Shown: piece by piece, positions 24,001 to 37,700 of the stretch
How positions within the stretch are numbered: the first letter of the stretch is position 1
Layout of the letters: each line of letters starts with the position of its first letter
Assembly (NCBI GenBank): GCA_023362775.1
Contig: JALMGJ010000029.1
Span: 8,289,268-8,353,267, forward strand
Direction of reading: 5' to 3'
Length of the DNA: 64,000 nt
Origin: Charina bottae
Lineage: Eukaryota > Chordata > Lepidosauria > Squamata > Charinaidae
The notes under the pieces: model-generated
Seen by the model: the letters and a program-made list of their open reading frames with translations, nothing else
Database searches by the model: none
What the model was told of the DNA's origin: nothing
Program-made: the position numbers and the translations under genes

Positions 24001-27000
24001 TAACTAAAGCAGCTTTCCTTGTAGCAGTGTTAATTTAGCTAGTGCATAGTTGAAGAAAAATCTTGATGTGAAGTATGTGGGTGAGGATAAGAGACAGTAT
24101 TTTCCTATCATGGTCCATCTCCTTGGAAAATCCTTGCTCTTGTAGATTCAGAAGGCCATCTCTGCTGGTGTTCAGGAAAGGTGGTTAAGATAAAACTTTT
24201 CTGCAGAACTTTTAATACAGAGCTTTCCAATCTTTTCATGTTGGTGACACACTTTTTAGACATGCATCATTTCGTGACACACTCTTACAGCAGGGCATCA
24301 TTTCACGACACGCTCTTACAGCAGGGCACAAGGCAGGCACTAGGACCTGCGTGGAATCACAGCAGGTTTGGAGGCAGCAAGGCACAGGGCAGGCACTAGG
24401 ACCTGTGCGGAATCCTGGCAGGGCAGGTTTGAAGGCAGCAAGGCACAAGGCAGGCACTAGGACCTCTGCGGAATCAGAGCTGGTTTGGAGGCAGCCAGGC
24501 ACAAGGCAGGGACTAGGACCTGCGTGGAATCACAGCAGGTTTGGAGACAGGCACTAGGACCTGTGTAGAATCCTGGCAGGGCTCGGAGTGACACACCCAG
24601 ACACTGCAGCTGACACACTAATGTGTCCCGACACACAGTTTGGAAAGCTCTGTTTTAATAGGTAAGAATTGTGGGGTTAGGTTGATCAGTTTGATGTATT
24701 CTTTTTATTGAGTTTTTAATTTCAATATTCTAAACTGCTGGAAGTCATCTTGGAGTACGGTGATATATAAAAGAGTAAACAGAAAATAAATTAATGGGGT
24801 TTGGGGATAGGATCCTGGATTCTTATCTTACAACCTTGGTGGCACCAAGCTGCCTTTTTACTTTGTCCTGGTCTTTTAATTGGACTGAGAAAACAAGATG
24901 ACAGCAACCCAGTCTTATCATTTCATTTTCCAGATTAATGGACATTTGTCTGCTAACGGAGATGTGTATCAGGAGCGGCTTACACGATTGGAAAGCGACA
25001 AGGAATCCCTTGTTCTGCAAGTAAATGCTTTTTTGACTTGGCACATTCTTTCTGTCTGTGCCTAATAAAGCTTTGGTTCTTGATACGGAGTTATGTAACT
25101 GCTGGCCCATGGCCTTACTTCACCATTATGTTTGTATCCCTCCTTAAAATTGTCTTTCTGCAGTGTCCATTGACTGAGAAGCAAATTGTTGAAAGAAAAG
25201 GAAAAGGCCATTGTCCTTGTGAGAGATTTCTCGGAGGGGGAAAAGCAAATAAAGCCTAATTTCCCTTCCCCAATTTTCTATTTCTGTGTCTTTTTAAGGG
25301 TTTGTAAAATGTATTTTTAATGGAGGCTTTCTTGTATCATAATATGAGAGGGAATGAAAACTTTAACATGGTTGAAGAATAGCAACATTAAATATCAGAC
25401 AGACAAACATAGAAGAGATAATAAGATAGCAACACAACAGCCTTTCAGAATCATATTTTGTATCCACTCATTTCATATCATGTCGGGCTTTACATACTTG
25501 GCTACTTGGTTTGTAATACTTGTGTGTAGTAATATTTTAATAGCAGAAAGGAAACTTAAGTCACAATAATGGCTTACAAGTCACATACAACATCTCCTGA
25601 AGTAGAATCCTGTGGAGAGGATTTTTACCTTTTGTGGCTATTAGCTTTGATATGAATTGATGATGAGTTATTGCAGAATAGGATATCTTAAGCATAAGAA
25701 TTGCTTCCATTGACAGGAGTTTCCCAGACAAAGTTCTGGTTGTGTGATGCTTTTACAGTGGAAGTGACTTTTTCAAAACCAATTCTTCACTATGTATTGT
25801 CGAAGGCTTTCACGGCCGGAGTTCAATGGTTGTTGTGGGTCTTCCGGGCTGTGTGGCCGTGTTCTGGAAGTTGTGGTTCCTAACGTTTCGCCAGCATCTG
25901 TGGCCAGCATCTTCAGAGGGCAGGAGCACAGAAAGAGCGCTTCTGTCTGTGCTCCTGCCCTCTGAAGATGCTGGCCACAGATGCTGGCGAAACGTTAGGA
26001 ACCACAACTTCCAGAACATGGCCACACAGCCCGGAAGACCCACAACAACCATCAATTCTTCACTAGTTGTATAAGCTTCAAACGAAAGAGGAAGTGGCAG
26101 ATATCTTCTGCTGGTCTTCCTCTGGATTCCTTGTTTAGGGTCCAAGACACACTTACAAAATATATAGAAGAGCTAGCATTGTTGAGGAATCAGCATCGAC
26201 TTTGCAAAACATTCTTTCATTTAATTTGAGACGGTCAAGTAAATATGTGGGATAATGGTGATACTTTATGAATTGACAATTAGGCATCTTGTAGGTATCT
26301 ATCATCTAATCTAAATGGTTGAAATAAGTGAATCTTAAAGACCTGGAATAACTTAGATCTTACAAGATCTGGGTTCTTGCATGAGCCCTCATAAGAGTTT
26401 GGTCATTTTAAATAAAATAATTTTGTGTGTGTGTGTGTGTGTGTGTATGCAGCATCTCATGAAATTTGTATCTCTGACCATGTTGCTGATTCTTGCTGTA
26501 CTTGACTTTCAAATAGATTTTGAAAAACTATCTGAGAAGGGTCCCTAAGAAACCTTAGCAACTATTGGTTAACAGGGAATCAATAACTGGCTAAGGAAAA
26601 AGGTAGTGGGCGTTTTCCATTACTAGCTGGCCTGTTCTCTCATATAAATAACACCAGTTATATTCCCGTAGGATAGGAATTGTCTATTGTAGTCTATTGT
26701 AGTCCCTCTATACAAAAAAGGAGACCCCAGAAACTATATATTAGAGAAAGCAATGAAGTGTTCAGGTTTGCAGACAATATCAATTACGAGATGGACAGTA
26801 AAGAGTCTCGGGTTGCTATAAATACCTTCCCAAAATCATTAAATCAGTGTGCAATGACTGTGAAAAAAGCACATTCTGTGTTTGGGATGCTCAGAGATAT
26901 AGCAGCACCATTTGTTTTTGTTACTATTTTTTTTAACAGGTGAGTGTTCTTACGGACCAAGTGGATGCTCAGGGAGAAAAGATCAGGGATTTGGAATTGT

Positions 27001-30000
27001 GCCTGGAGGAACATAGAGAGAAGCTGAACTCAACAGAAGAAATGCTGCAGCAGGTACTATTGATTCTGTGTCTGTGAATCCATCCATCCATCCATCCATC
27101 CATCCATCCATCCATCCATCCATCCATCCATCCTTCCATCCTTCCATCCTTCCTTCCTTCCTTCCTTCCTTCCTTCCTTCCTTCCTTCCTTCCTTCCATC
27201 CATCCATCCATCCATCCATCCATCCATCCATCCATCCAATCATCCAATTTATATAGCCGCCCATCTCAAAGCAGTGACTCTGGGTGGCAAACAATAATAA
27301 AAACAGTACCAAAAATTTAATATAAATATAAATACAAATACAGCTGAGAGATCTTAAAAGCCATTGGTGTTAGCACAGCCATTAAATGGGGCCCTTTGCA
27401 CACTTGGGTTTTGTTTGGTCAGATCTCCTCCCTTTTTGACATGGCCACACGTGTTTGCCCACTTATCCACAGGGATGCAAATGCCAAGCTCACCTGAGAG
27501 AGCGGGACTCCTTCCTGCTCCTGATTGGTTGCTCAGAGCTTGAGTTTCCTGGGTCTGGCAGTCTCTTCTCACTATCCAGAATGGGATAGTGAGGGACCGC
27601 GGTGGCTCAGTGGTTAGGACGCTGAGTCAGAAGCCATTAAGGCTGACAGCTCGGCAGTTCGAAATCCAGAGCGTGAGCCGCGTGCCGGAGTGAGCTCCCG
27701 GCAATCAGTCCCAGCTCCTGCCAACCTAGCAGTTCAAAAGCATGCAAATGCGAGTAGATAAATAAGGTACCACTCCGGTGGGAAAAATTACAGGGACATG
27801 AAAGGAGCCGCCTCGGGCGTCCCCCGGGCAACGGTGATGTCACCGGCAAATCCTTTCACTACAAAAGCACCTCGGTGCTTCTGACATGGAAAAAAAAACA
27901 TGGCAGATTTAGAATTGATTCAGTCCTTCCTATTTGAAACTCATTGGATATTTTCTTTCTCTTCACTACACCTTAGTAAAATCTATTGATCCATTTCTTA
28001 ATGTTTATTTAAAATGGATGTTAGAGTCTTCTAAAGGTTAAAAAAGACTTGAAAATATTTATTTAATGACGCTATTTGTTGATGGTTGCAGTACAATTCT
28101 AGGCATCTTTTAGCCTTGTGCCATGTTTATTGTGTTCTGTAAACAGGATGACCATTTTAAAAGACAGTGATTTATGGTGTTATTTTAATAGTTGCAAAGA
28201 ACTGATGAAACAAAAACAATTATGGCGTGATTCCCATGATTAAAGATTATTTTCAGAAACTTCTTCAGCTAATGGAGTATAGCTTTTTCCTTTTCGTTGT
28301 TGCCAAGTTACATTTGATAGGACTTTCAAAGACACCCCACCTTTCCTCCCCTCTCCTTTAAAGCATTCATTCTCTTCTCATTTTTATCAGGAGCTCTTAA
28401 GCAGAACATCCCTTGAAACCCAAAAGTTGGACCTTATGGCTGAAGTCTCCAACCTGAAGCTCAAGCTGACTGCGGTGGAAAAGGACAGGCTGGATTACGA
28501 AGACAGGTTCAGAGATGCAGAAGTGAGTCAAACCAGATTCAGCATGGCTGAAACGTTTCTGCCTTAACTTTCTTTACACATAATCTGTACTTGAAGGTGA
28601 TCCTATCTGAAGTGGGTGAGTAATATTTTCTCATCTGGAAGCAGTTAAAGTCATTCAGGTTTGGCACAAGCCACAAGAAGCAGAACAGGGCTGCAGAACT
28701 TGAGGGTCTAACGAAATTATTTATATCCACTAACTCTGTATTGTGGTTTTCCAAATCCTGGTCTAATTCCCCACTTTGCATTCTCAAGCAGGCTTTCAAA
28801 ACAGGAGATCTGTTACTAACAGACTGCAGTCATGTTGGTCATGTCTAAACCACAAAGACCTGGAATGAATGAAAGAATAATATTGCTTTGTTGGAAACAA
28901 TTACCCTTAGCAAAAAGCAAAATATCCTCCAACCTGGCTTTCAACTTCATTTCAAAGTCTGATGCTTTCACTGAAAAGAAATGTTCTAGAGGAACATTCT
29001 TGTTAGTAAGATGCCATGTCTTACCCTCTGAAGCACTCTGTGAAAAAGAGGAAATTTTTTATGAAGGGAGGCACTGCTTTGTGGTTTTGGAGCAATGCAA
29101 CCATGGGCTCTTTATCAAGATACTTCCCATTCTCTAAGTGCCCTCCTCTTCTCATCTTACTATGAGGTCTCTGAAATAATTTTTTTCCCAGGTGCTGAGA
29201 AATATAAAAAAGTCGTTAAATTTTATATAAAGTCTTGCAAAGTCAGAGAAAGACATAACCCTGATTCTAAGATTTAAACTCCATAGATTTTAATGCTGAG
29301 ATCCTTTTTTTTTACTGCTGGATATTTTATATATCTTTACACCTTCATGTTTATGTATGTTCTGGTGTGTGGTCAACATAAATGATACCATCTTGAGAAA
29401 GGGAGTGTTGAGCAAAGAACTTGTGTAAAAATGACTAGTGTTCAGTGATACATAGTTGAAAAGAGCAGTATTGTGTTGTCTCTTTCCACCTGAAGTACTT
29501 ATTACACACATTGTGATCTGGTGGCAGAGGGGTATCTGTTCCCCCGACCCAAAGGAAATCCCCAGTGAGGTGGAATAGTGATGGGGAAAATTGCAACTCA
29601 GTGAGAACATGTTACACATACTGTAATACTAAATGATTCTACATTCAAGTGAGAACTAGAACATCTGGGATGATTATTTTAATGGCAACCAGAATTCCTT
29701 CCATTATGTCAAGTTGTGGCCACCAAAAATGTGCAATCTACTGTATGTGCTAATGCCTTTGTCTCAAAGATTTGCATGCAGAGGTTTTAAAATCAAACAG
29801 TTTCATGATCCTTGTAGGAAATAGCAAGCATACTTTTATTGTCTGATGTCACAGTGAAGCGTGGTTTATTTCTTCATTTTTGTTTTATCCTTCCAAAATC
29901 GATACTAAGAGGAAACTTAGGGATCTGCTGGCATGTCTAGGGAAAATAAAAGAGAAATGCTTTGGTCACCTTGAAAAAAAGGGAGTTTTGGTATGAAGAA

Positions 30001-33000
30001 CTCTCTGACTGCATATTTTTAATGCAGCATTTCAATTAAATTTGACAAAGCCTCCAAAAGTTTTGCAGCGTTTAGTTTTTGGTCTATGGTTGCTGTATGT
30101 GGGAAATGTGGGATAAGAAAAAAAATTGGAACTTTTCTCTTTGAATGCTCATATTTTAACTTCACTCAGCTCTGAGCTGGTGTCCTCTAATGGTAAGTCC
30201 TTCCTTGTTGGAAGTAAGATTTGATGTGATAGGGCAGACTTTTACTAAGTAAAATCAAGGTAGGTGATGGCATCTCAGCCTTGGCTGCTCTTGAAAAGCT
30301 AAGTAAGGTCAGATCTGGTTAACACTTGGATTCGAGACAACCAGGAAAACCTGGGACTGTAGGCTAGACTGGGAAGTTGAAAAATAACATTTTGGGAAAA
30401 TGCAATGGCAAATTACTTCTCTATTTTTCCTAAGAAAACTGCATGGAGGTTCCATGTTGAAGTCAAGATCAATTCAAAAGTTTTTTTTTTTTTCTAGGTG
30501 CTGTTCTTCAGTTTCGACAAGGTTATATCAGACATCCTTACAGAATATTCACATGATTTGGTGCATTGTCTGAATCAAATCATTTACGAGCACATATATC
30601 ACACCAAATTGTGGTGTGCATTGATTATAGATTATAGCAACAAAACATTAATAGTAATCTTTGGGCTCATACTTTTAAGTTGTTCTCATGAAAAATAAGG
30701 GTATTTTTGAATCAGTGAAACCATATCACTTCTTACCAGAACTGGTTGCCTGCTTGTCTTTGATAAATATGGAGATGAGAAGCAGTTCTATATAGAATCC
30801 ACATTATCAATGCATGGGAAAATACTGGGGTAGCCTGTAGTAGAATTCTGCAACTTGAAATTCTGTGCCACCTGGCCTGGTCAAGGATGAGGCAGTAATG
30901 ACAACGACCTGTGGATAGGACAGTGCAAAGGACTTGAAAGTGGCATTTTGTAAAGTGCGTTGCTGTGAGCGAAGCACCCCTCCTCAAGGCATTAAAGCTG
31001 TACTCTGGAAGGCTTCATATATCTCCTTTGAAGGCTTTCCCCTGTTGTCCATGCGTGCATATGCAAGCTCAGGAAATGCTTCTCCTGGAACCACCAGTGA
31101 GACAGAATGGCTTTCATGCATGCCGAGGTGCAGACAGCCAGGAAAGTCCTTCGAGGCAGCTAAAGTGCCTTAGAGGATATAGCTGCTTTAATACTCCGAG
31201 GAGTGCTATTTGGCTTTCAGCAATGAGTTTGGGGAAGCACTCTTTCCTTGCTGTATACATTCCAGAAAGTTGGCTTGCTTAGATATTTCCATCTCATTAA
31301 ACTTCAACCTTTTTCTAAAACTGCCTCTATGAAGAAAGGAGAAGGGAGTTTAGGTGGCTCTAGTGCATTTTTCTACCTGTTTTCACTTTCAAACTTTTTT
31401 GTTCATTTCTTCTATTTTAAAACAGGATTTGATGCAGGAAGTTAATGATTTGCGGTTAAAAGTAGGAGACATGGACAGGGAAAGACTTCAGTATGAGAAA
31501 AAGCTTAAGTCTACCAAAGTAAGTCCGTGTTACAGATAATAAACACATCTTCAGCAGTGTATATCTTGTTATTTATATATCTATATTCATGTGTCTTTTC
31601 TACCTAAGGTTGGTTGGTTCATGGATATGGCAGCCAGTACATGATTGGCTTAAGCCTGTGTTTAAGGTTGTACATCCAGATAATGGTTAGGAGCTGTTTC
31701 TATGAAGCTGTCTTTATGAATAGGTAGCAATGTTTCTTTCTTCACATCATTGAAGGAAGATTGAGGAATTGGAGAAACCTAGTTAGACCATCCTCCTAGA
31801 GATGCTGGTTTCTCTTTCTGTATTTATACACTAGCCCAGGGCTTTCCAAAGTTTTCCTGCGGCGACACACCAACCGCCGTTGGTGTGTCGCCGCGGGAAA
31901 ACCTGGAAGTGCCGCCGTTGCGGCAGCGCGCAAAACCCCAGAAGCGCTGCTGCCGCTTTCGTTTTTTGCGCGCTGCCGTTGGTGTGTCGCTGCGGGAAAA
32001 CCCAGAAGCGCTGATGATGATCAGCGCTTCCGGGTTGTGTGGCAACACACCAGACTGTGTGTGACGACACACTTTTGTGTCGCGACACACAGTTTGGAAA
32101 GCTCTGCACTAGCCTTTAGCAGAATAATTCACAAAATGAAAGAACAAGGTATCACATTTGCTAAGAAGAAATTAGCACATGTTTAATTTTAAAATGTGAA
32201 GAAAGATTGAAGGAAGATTGAGGAATTGGAGAAACCTAGTTAGACCGTCCTCCTAGAGATGCTGGTTTCTCAATTCACAAAATGAAAGAACAAGGTATCA
32301 CATTTGCTAAGAAGAAATTAGCACGTTTAATTTTAAAATGTGAAGAAAGATTGAAGGAAGATTGAGGAATTGGAGAAACCTAGTTAGACCGTCCTTCTAG
32401 AGATGCTGGTTTCTCAATTCACAAAATGAAAGAACAAGGTATCACATTTGCTAAGAAGAAATTAGCACATGTTTAATTTTAAAATGCCTTGTTATCTTGC
32501 TAGTGTAGAAAAAGAAGACAGTGGCTAGACTACCTTCTTTTGAAAGACAAGTTAGATGTTACTCGGTAACATAATTCCGTTCTTCTAATTGGAAGACCAC
32601 ATTGAAGATGATATCAAAAGTCAGTTTCCCAGAATTGTTTAGGAAAGGCAAACCTTAGAGTTGAGGATCACTTGGATTTGATACCGGAATCATGTTTTGG
32701 TGGGTATAGGAGCATAAACGTAGTATCTGTCTGCAATTTCTGAAAGCAGCCGCATCATTTCCCAAACTTGCAACTCTAAACTTTTATTACAGCCAAAATC
32801 CAGGGATCGAAGGTATAACTGAAAACAACTTAAAAATAATTAAATAAAAGTGGAGTAATACAGGTAATTGTAATAGTTGATATAAAAAGTATGTTACAAC
32901 TGTGGGAGAACTTTCACCAATTAATGCCTAACTTTCACAGCTTTTTGCACAGTATTTGGCTACGATCTGAGTTATAAACTATTTATAATCTGAAAGAAGG

Positions 33001-34712
33001 AGAAACATACAAGTATTGTCAGATTGCTGTTGGTACTTATGTAAAAGAGGCAGGTTATAGGATTTACAAATATATAGATGGTACAGTAAAATACTACATG
33101 TTGGACTGTTTCAGCATCTCCAGTTCTACACAGGCAAACATGTTTCTCAAATGGGATTTTAGAGTATCTTCCTTGCAGTAATGCCAAATGCAAAATATTA
33201 TGCCTTGCCCAAAAGAAAGATTTCCTTAGTTTGGGGAATGTCTGAAGAACGATAATTGGCCGTTTCCCAAAAGCCCTTTGTCACCAAGTCCTATTTCTCT
33301 ATGATAAGCTACTTACTTCTGCCTGAAATTTTATGTCATTAAATTTTTGGAGAAGTGTGAGTTTGGCAAGGTCAAAGCCCAATGTTCATGGAAGATGATA
33401 ATGCACAAGTCATTAGTTTTGGTTCTATGGTGTTGTTCCAGCTTAAGGGGCAATCATCAGTCATTAGTAATGGGAGTAGGCCTGAGGGAAAAGACAAAGC
33501 TGCTTTCAGATGTTGCAGACAGGTGCAAGATTCACCTTCCCACGTACTCCAAAGCACTGAATCTTTGGAGATCAAATCCAGAGCGCAGCAAGCTTCTGGC
33601 TAATCATATTGCACAGTTCATGTATTCAGAAAGGTCCCCAACCTTTCTGGCACCAAAATTTTTCCATGGACCGGGGGGGTGAGGTTTGCAGGCGGGAGTC
33701 AGTCACGCACACTGGGGGGGCGGGGTTTGCAGGCGGGAGCCAATCGCGTGCACCGGGGCGGAGTAATCACATGCACTTGGGGGGCGGGGTTTGTAGGAGG
33801 GAGCCCCACGGCCAACTTCCTAACAGGCTGCGGCCCACAGGTTGGGGACCCCTGATGTAAGACCTGTCCTTCATATTGCACAGCTAATGTAAGATCTACT
33901 GCTTCATATAATCAGTTTGGTATCCTTTGATATGAATATCTTTCATTGAAGGTCAGCTTTCACTTTGAAAGTAGTCCTGTTTGTTGTTGTTGTTGTTATT
34001 ATTTTTTAGCCTTTTCTCTTCCCCATCTTTACTTCTCTTTCACTCCTCTGTCCCTGTTGCCAGTCTTTAATGGCCAAACTTTCTAGCATGAAAATCAAAA
34101 TGGGCCAGATGCAGTATGAAAAACAGCGGATGGAGCAAAAATGCCAAATTTTGAAGGTGTGGTAGATTGATGGTGCCTGGTTTTCGAATCATTTATTTTC
34201 CACAGCTTTTGTGATCCTTTTTACCATCTTGTTTTTCTGTATTTTAAATATATATTTTTTGGTGCAGTGCATGTGTGGATGTTTCCCCCTGTTCTCATGT
34301 AAATTCCCCTGATTTACATATCCGACTAAACCAAAATTATCTGTGTGTATTTCTATTTTTTTTAAATTTTGGTTTAGCATAACATAGAAAACCACCAGCT
34401 GCTGTTTATAAACGGTTTCTTTCTTGAAATGGGTTCACACATTATGCTGAGCCAAAAACAAACAAAACGTTGTGTTCTTATTGTGAACAAATATTCCATT
34501 TTGGATTTTGAGTATTAACCTGTTATATCTTCACTGCCCAGTATGCTTCTATTAGAGAGAAGATTCCTTGATTTTTGGCATATCTGCATAAAAAATTGCA
34601 AGTGGGTTACCAGATCCCTGTAACCTTTGAATTTTAATTTTATAAAAAAGGAAGCTAGGAAATGTATGTATGTATGTATGTATGTATATATGTGTGTGCG
34701 CATGCGCATGTA

Positions 34713-34748
<36 letters not shown>

Positions 34749-37700
34749 CCCCCTTCATACACAACCATGCAAGTACACATGCCTTCTTTAAAGAATTTAT
34801 ATTTATAAATTTATAATTATTTATTATTTTATATGCTGTACTTTGATGTTTTATATTTTGTTTTAATCTATTTTATTGTAAACCGCCAGGAGTTCCCCGT
34901 TGGGGGAGATGGGCGGTTATATAAATTAAATTAAATTAAATTAAATTAAATTAAATTAAATTAAATTAAATTAAATTAAATTAAATTAAATTAAATTAAA
35001 TTAAATTAAATTAAATTAAATTAAATTAAATTAAATTAAATTAAATTAAATTAAATTAAATTAAATTAAATTAAATTAAATTAAATTCTTCTGTAATAAG
35101 GGGGAAGGGGTGGCTGCCTTGGGAAGGAAAGAGAAAAGGGGAACCAGAAGCAGTGTTGATTCTTTCATGAATGCTGCTTTCATGAATAAGAGGCAATATG
35201 TTCTGCTTATTTGAGGGCCAAAGCACTTCGGAATCATTTTGAAAATATTGGCAACTGGATTGCATGTACATGGGCTGTGTCTGGTATGGGTGAGCTGTAT
35301 GGTTATTCAACCCCTCACTGTAAATTGGGGCCCTACATGCCCATTATAGGTTGGTGAACTCCTGAACTGATTTCACATTATGGGCTTTATAGTGACAGTT
35401 GTCCCCTTCAGTAGGTAAACTTGGCATGGAACTAATTTGGATATCTAAACAGTGGATGGGGTGAAGAGTCCCAACATGATAGATTCTTTTTTGTGTTGTA
35501 TGTAAGAATAAACTGTTCTTTACCAGTGCCATTCATTTGGGGATTACTTTTCTATTATTTGAATCTTGCCACTAAAGCACAATTCTAAACTCTTTACTGT
35601 TATTCTTGCTTTCTTCCTGTGCAGATATTTTGTGATGCTGTATATTGATTTCAGTTTCTTTAAAAAAAAAAAAAAAAAGCAGAAACTATTTGTAGTCTGA
35701 ACAAGGTATTTATACTTGCAGGATATCTCCATATACCATCATAGTTAATTCTCCAATCCACGTCTGTATTTTCCCCATCTGTATGGACAAACATATGGAA
35801 ACATAGTTACATTCCTACATACACACGATTTGATTTTAAGGATAAAGCATGCATAAGGGTTTTGTGTCATGAAAGATGCAATTGTAAGAACACTCAGTCT
35901 GGAGTTACTTACTTTCATTGAAAGCAGTGGATTTAGGATTGTGCTGTACATATTGCATAATTTTTGTTGGTGAAAATGTGTCATGCATGTCTAAATGTTA
36001 ATGAAAATCCTTCTAGTATCACATTTCAGTTCAACCCAGGATATTCTTGAATGTTTAAATCAGAGATGGATTGCTTTTTGGCTAGAAGACAGATTGCTTT
36101 TATATTTGTAGTGGAAAACCTATAATTTGGCAAGATTTGAGATCATTTTTTTTTTAAAAAAAATTAAGGCCATCTCTAACTTAAACAGCCAACTTTAGTT
36201 TAAGACCGTCCCTTTTAAAACAGAGAACCAAATGGCTGTATTGATTTTTCTGTTTGCCCAGGAAGAACTATCATCTTTAAAAGAGAAATTAGAACAGAAA
36301 GAATCGGAGATAAAACGACTGCAAGAGAAACTGGTCCATCAGGTGAAAGGAGAGATTGACATCAATGACAGAGGTAAGGCAAAATGGTAATCACCACTGA
36401 TGGGAGATCATTGGTGCTCTTGGACTGATTCCACTTCCCAAACTTGGTGGTCTTCCAATGTGTTGACTGTAGAATTCTGGACAGTCCTAACATAGGTAGA
36501 AAAAGCCAAGTCGAGGAAGGCTGACTTCATGTATAAAGTATAAATTTTGCGCTTCTCAAAGCATAAAAATTCTTTAAAAGCATGCACTACAAAAGATGGA
36601 GACAGCATTTACTCATTTGAATTAACACCAGCAAGCATGAGATAATTCGGTTTAGGATTGCTAAAATGTTTTCAGAAAAAGTTTAAGATCGAGGAATAGC
36701 GAAGCATATAGCTTTAATAAAGCTAAACAAGCATGGGCCTATTAAATAAATAGATAGGAGACCTCAAGTTTTTATTTATGGTGTTGAGAACTGGTCTTTA
36801 CTTCCTGAAGATGTGTGAGCTATGAGTATAATAAATAACAGCTAATTTATTCAGTGAGTTTAGATGCCATTCAAGTCCAGTTTAGATGCCATTCAAGTCC
36901 CAGGCGTACAAAATTGCAATAATTGTTGCATTTTATCCGGCTCAGAATAAGGAGGATGTGTTTGGTTTTTTAACTTCTGAAAACTTTCACAATAATATAT
37001 AAGAATAGAAATGCTTTGATGGGTTATCATAAAGTCATGATGCAGACCTTTTTCTGTGGTATTGTGTGAGTCATGAATAAACAATTGCAGTACACTTTAG
37101 AAGTTAAGGTGTTAAATTAAGATGAGGGAGATCCAAGATCAGGTCAATCTCAGCCATGGAAATTTAGCCCAGCTTCATTGGATTGTTGGAGGGGTAGAAC
37201 TTGGAGGAGGCATGCTAGGTCAACTGCTTCGAGGTTCTAGATTTATATTTGTAAATACATCTACTCATAAATAAAAACCAACGGTGCCCTGCGTATGGTT
37301 TGACTTTTATTTATGTTGAAAATACTTTTAACGTTTGTAATCTAATTTTAAATCTCATGGGTTTTCCTGCACAGATGACAATTGTAAAAAGAAGCTCAAA
37401 GACAAAAGTAAGGTTTTTGGTGTCCTTTCCCAAACACTTTCACACATTTTTTTTCCAGTTAGCACTTTCTGCATGCATCATTTTAAAACTGTATTAACAA
37501 AACACTGACTGCTTCATCTTCATGTTTCATCTCTAATGCCAGCAGATATCCAAGTAAAACAGAAAAGGAAACCCTTATGCTGCATTTTCCTTTTAAAGGA
37601 AGTGATTGGTTTCTAATCCAATATTCAATCATTGATTTACAGTTGGGAACACTCATAATACATGGCCCCCCATTTCAGTTAACTGAATTGATTGAATTGA

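Noticed and set aside
27057..27312. Open frames encoding DGWM or HPSI repeats
   Set aside because: Translations of the tetranucleotide microsatellite, not genes.
33347..33682. 111-codon open frame on the + strand
   Set aside because: Runs into a hAT MITE and shows no family resemblance.
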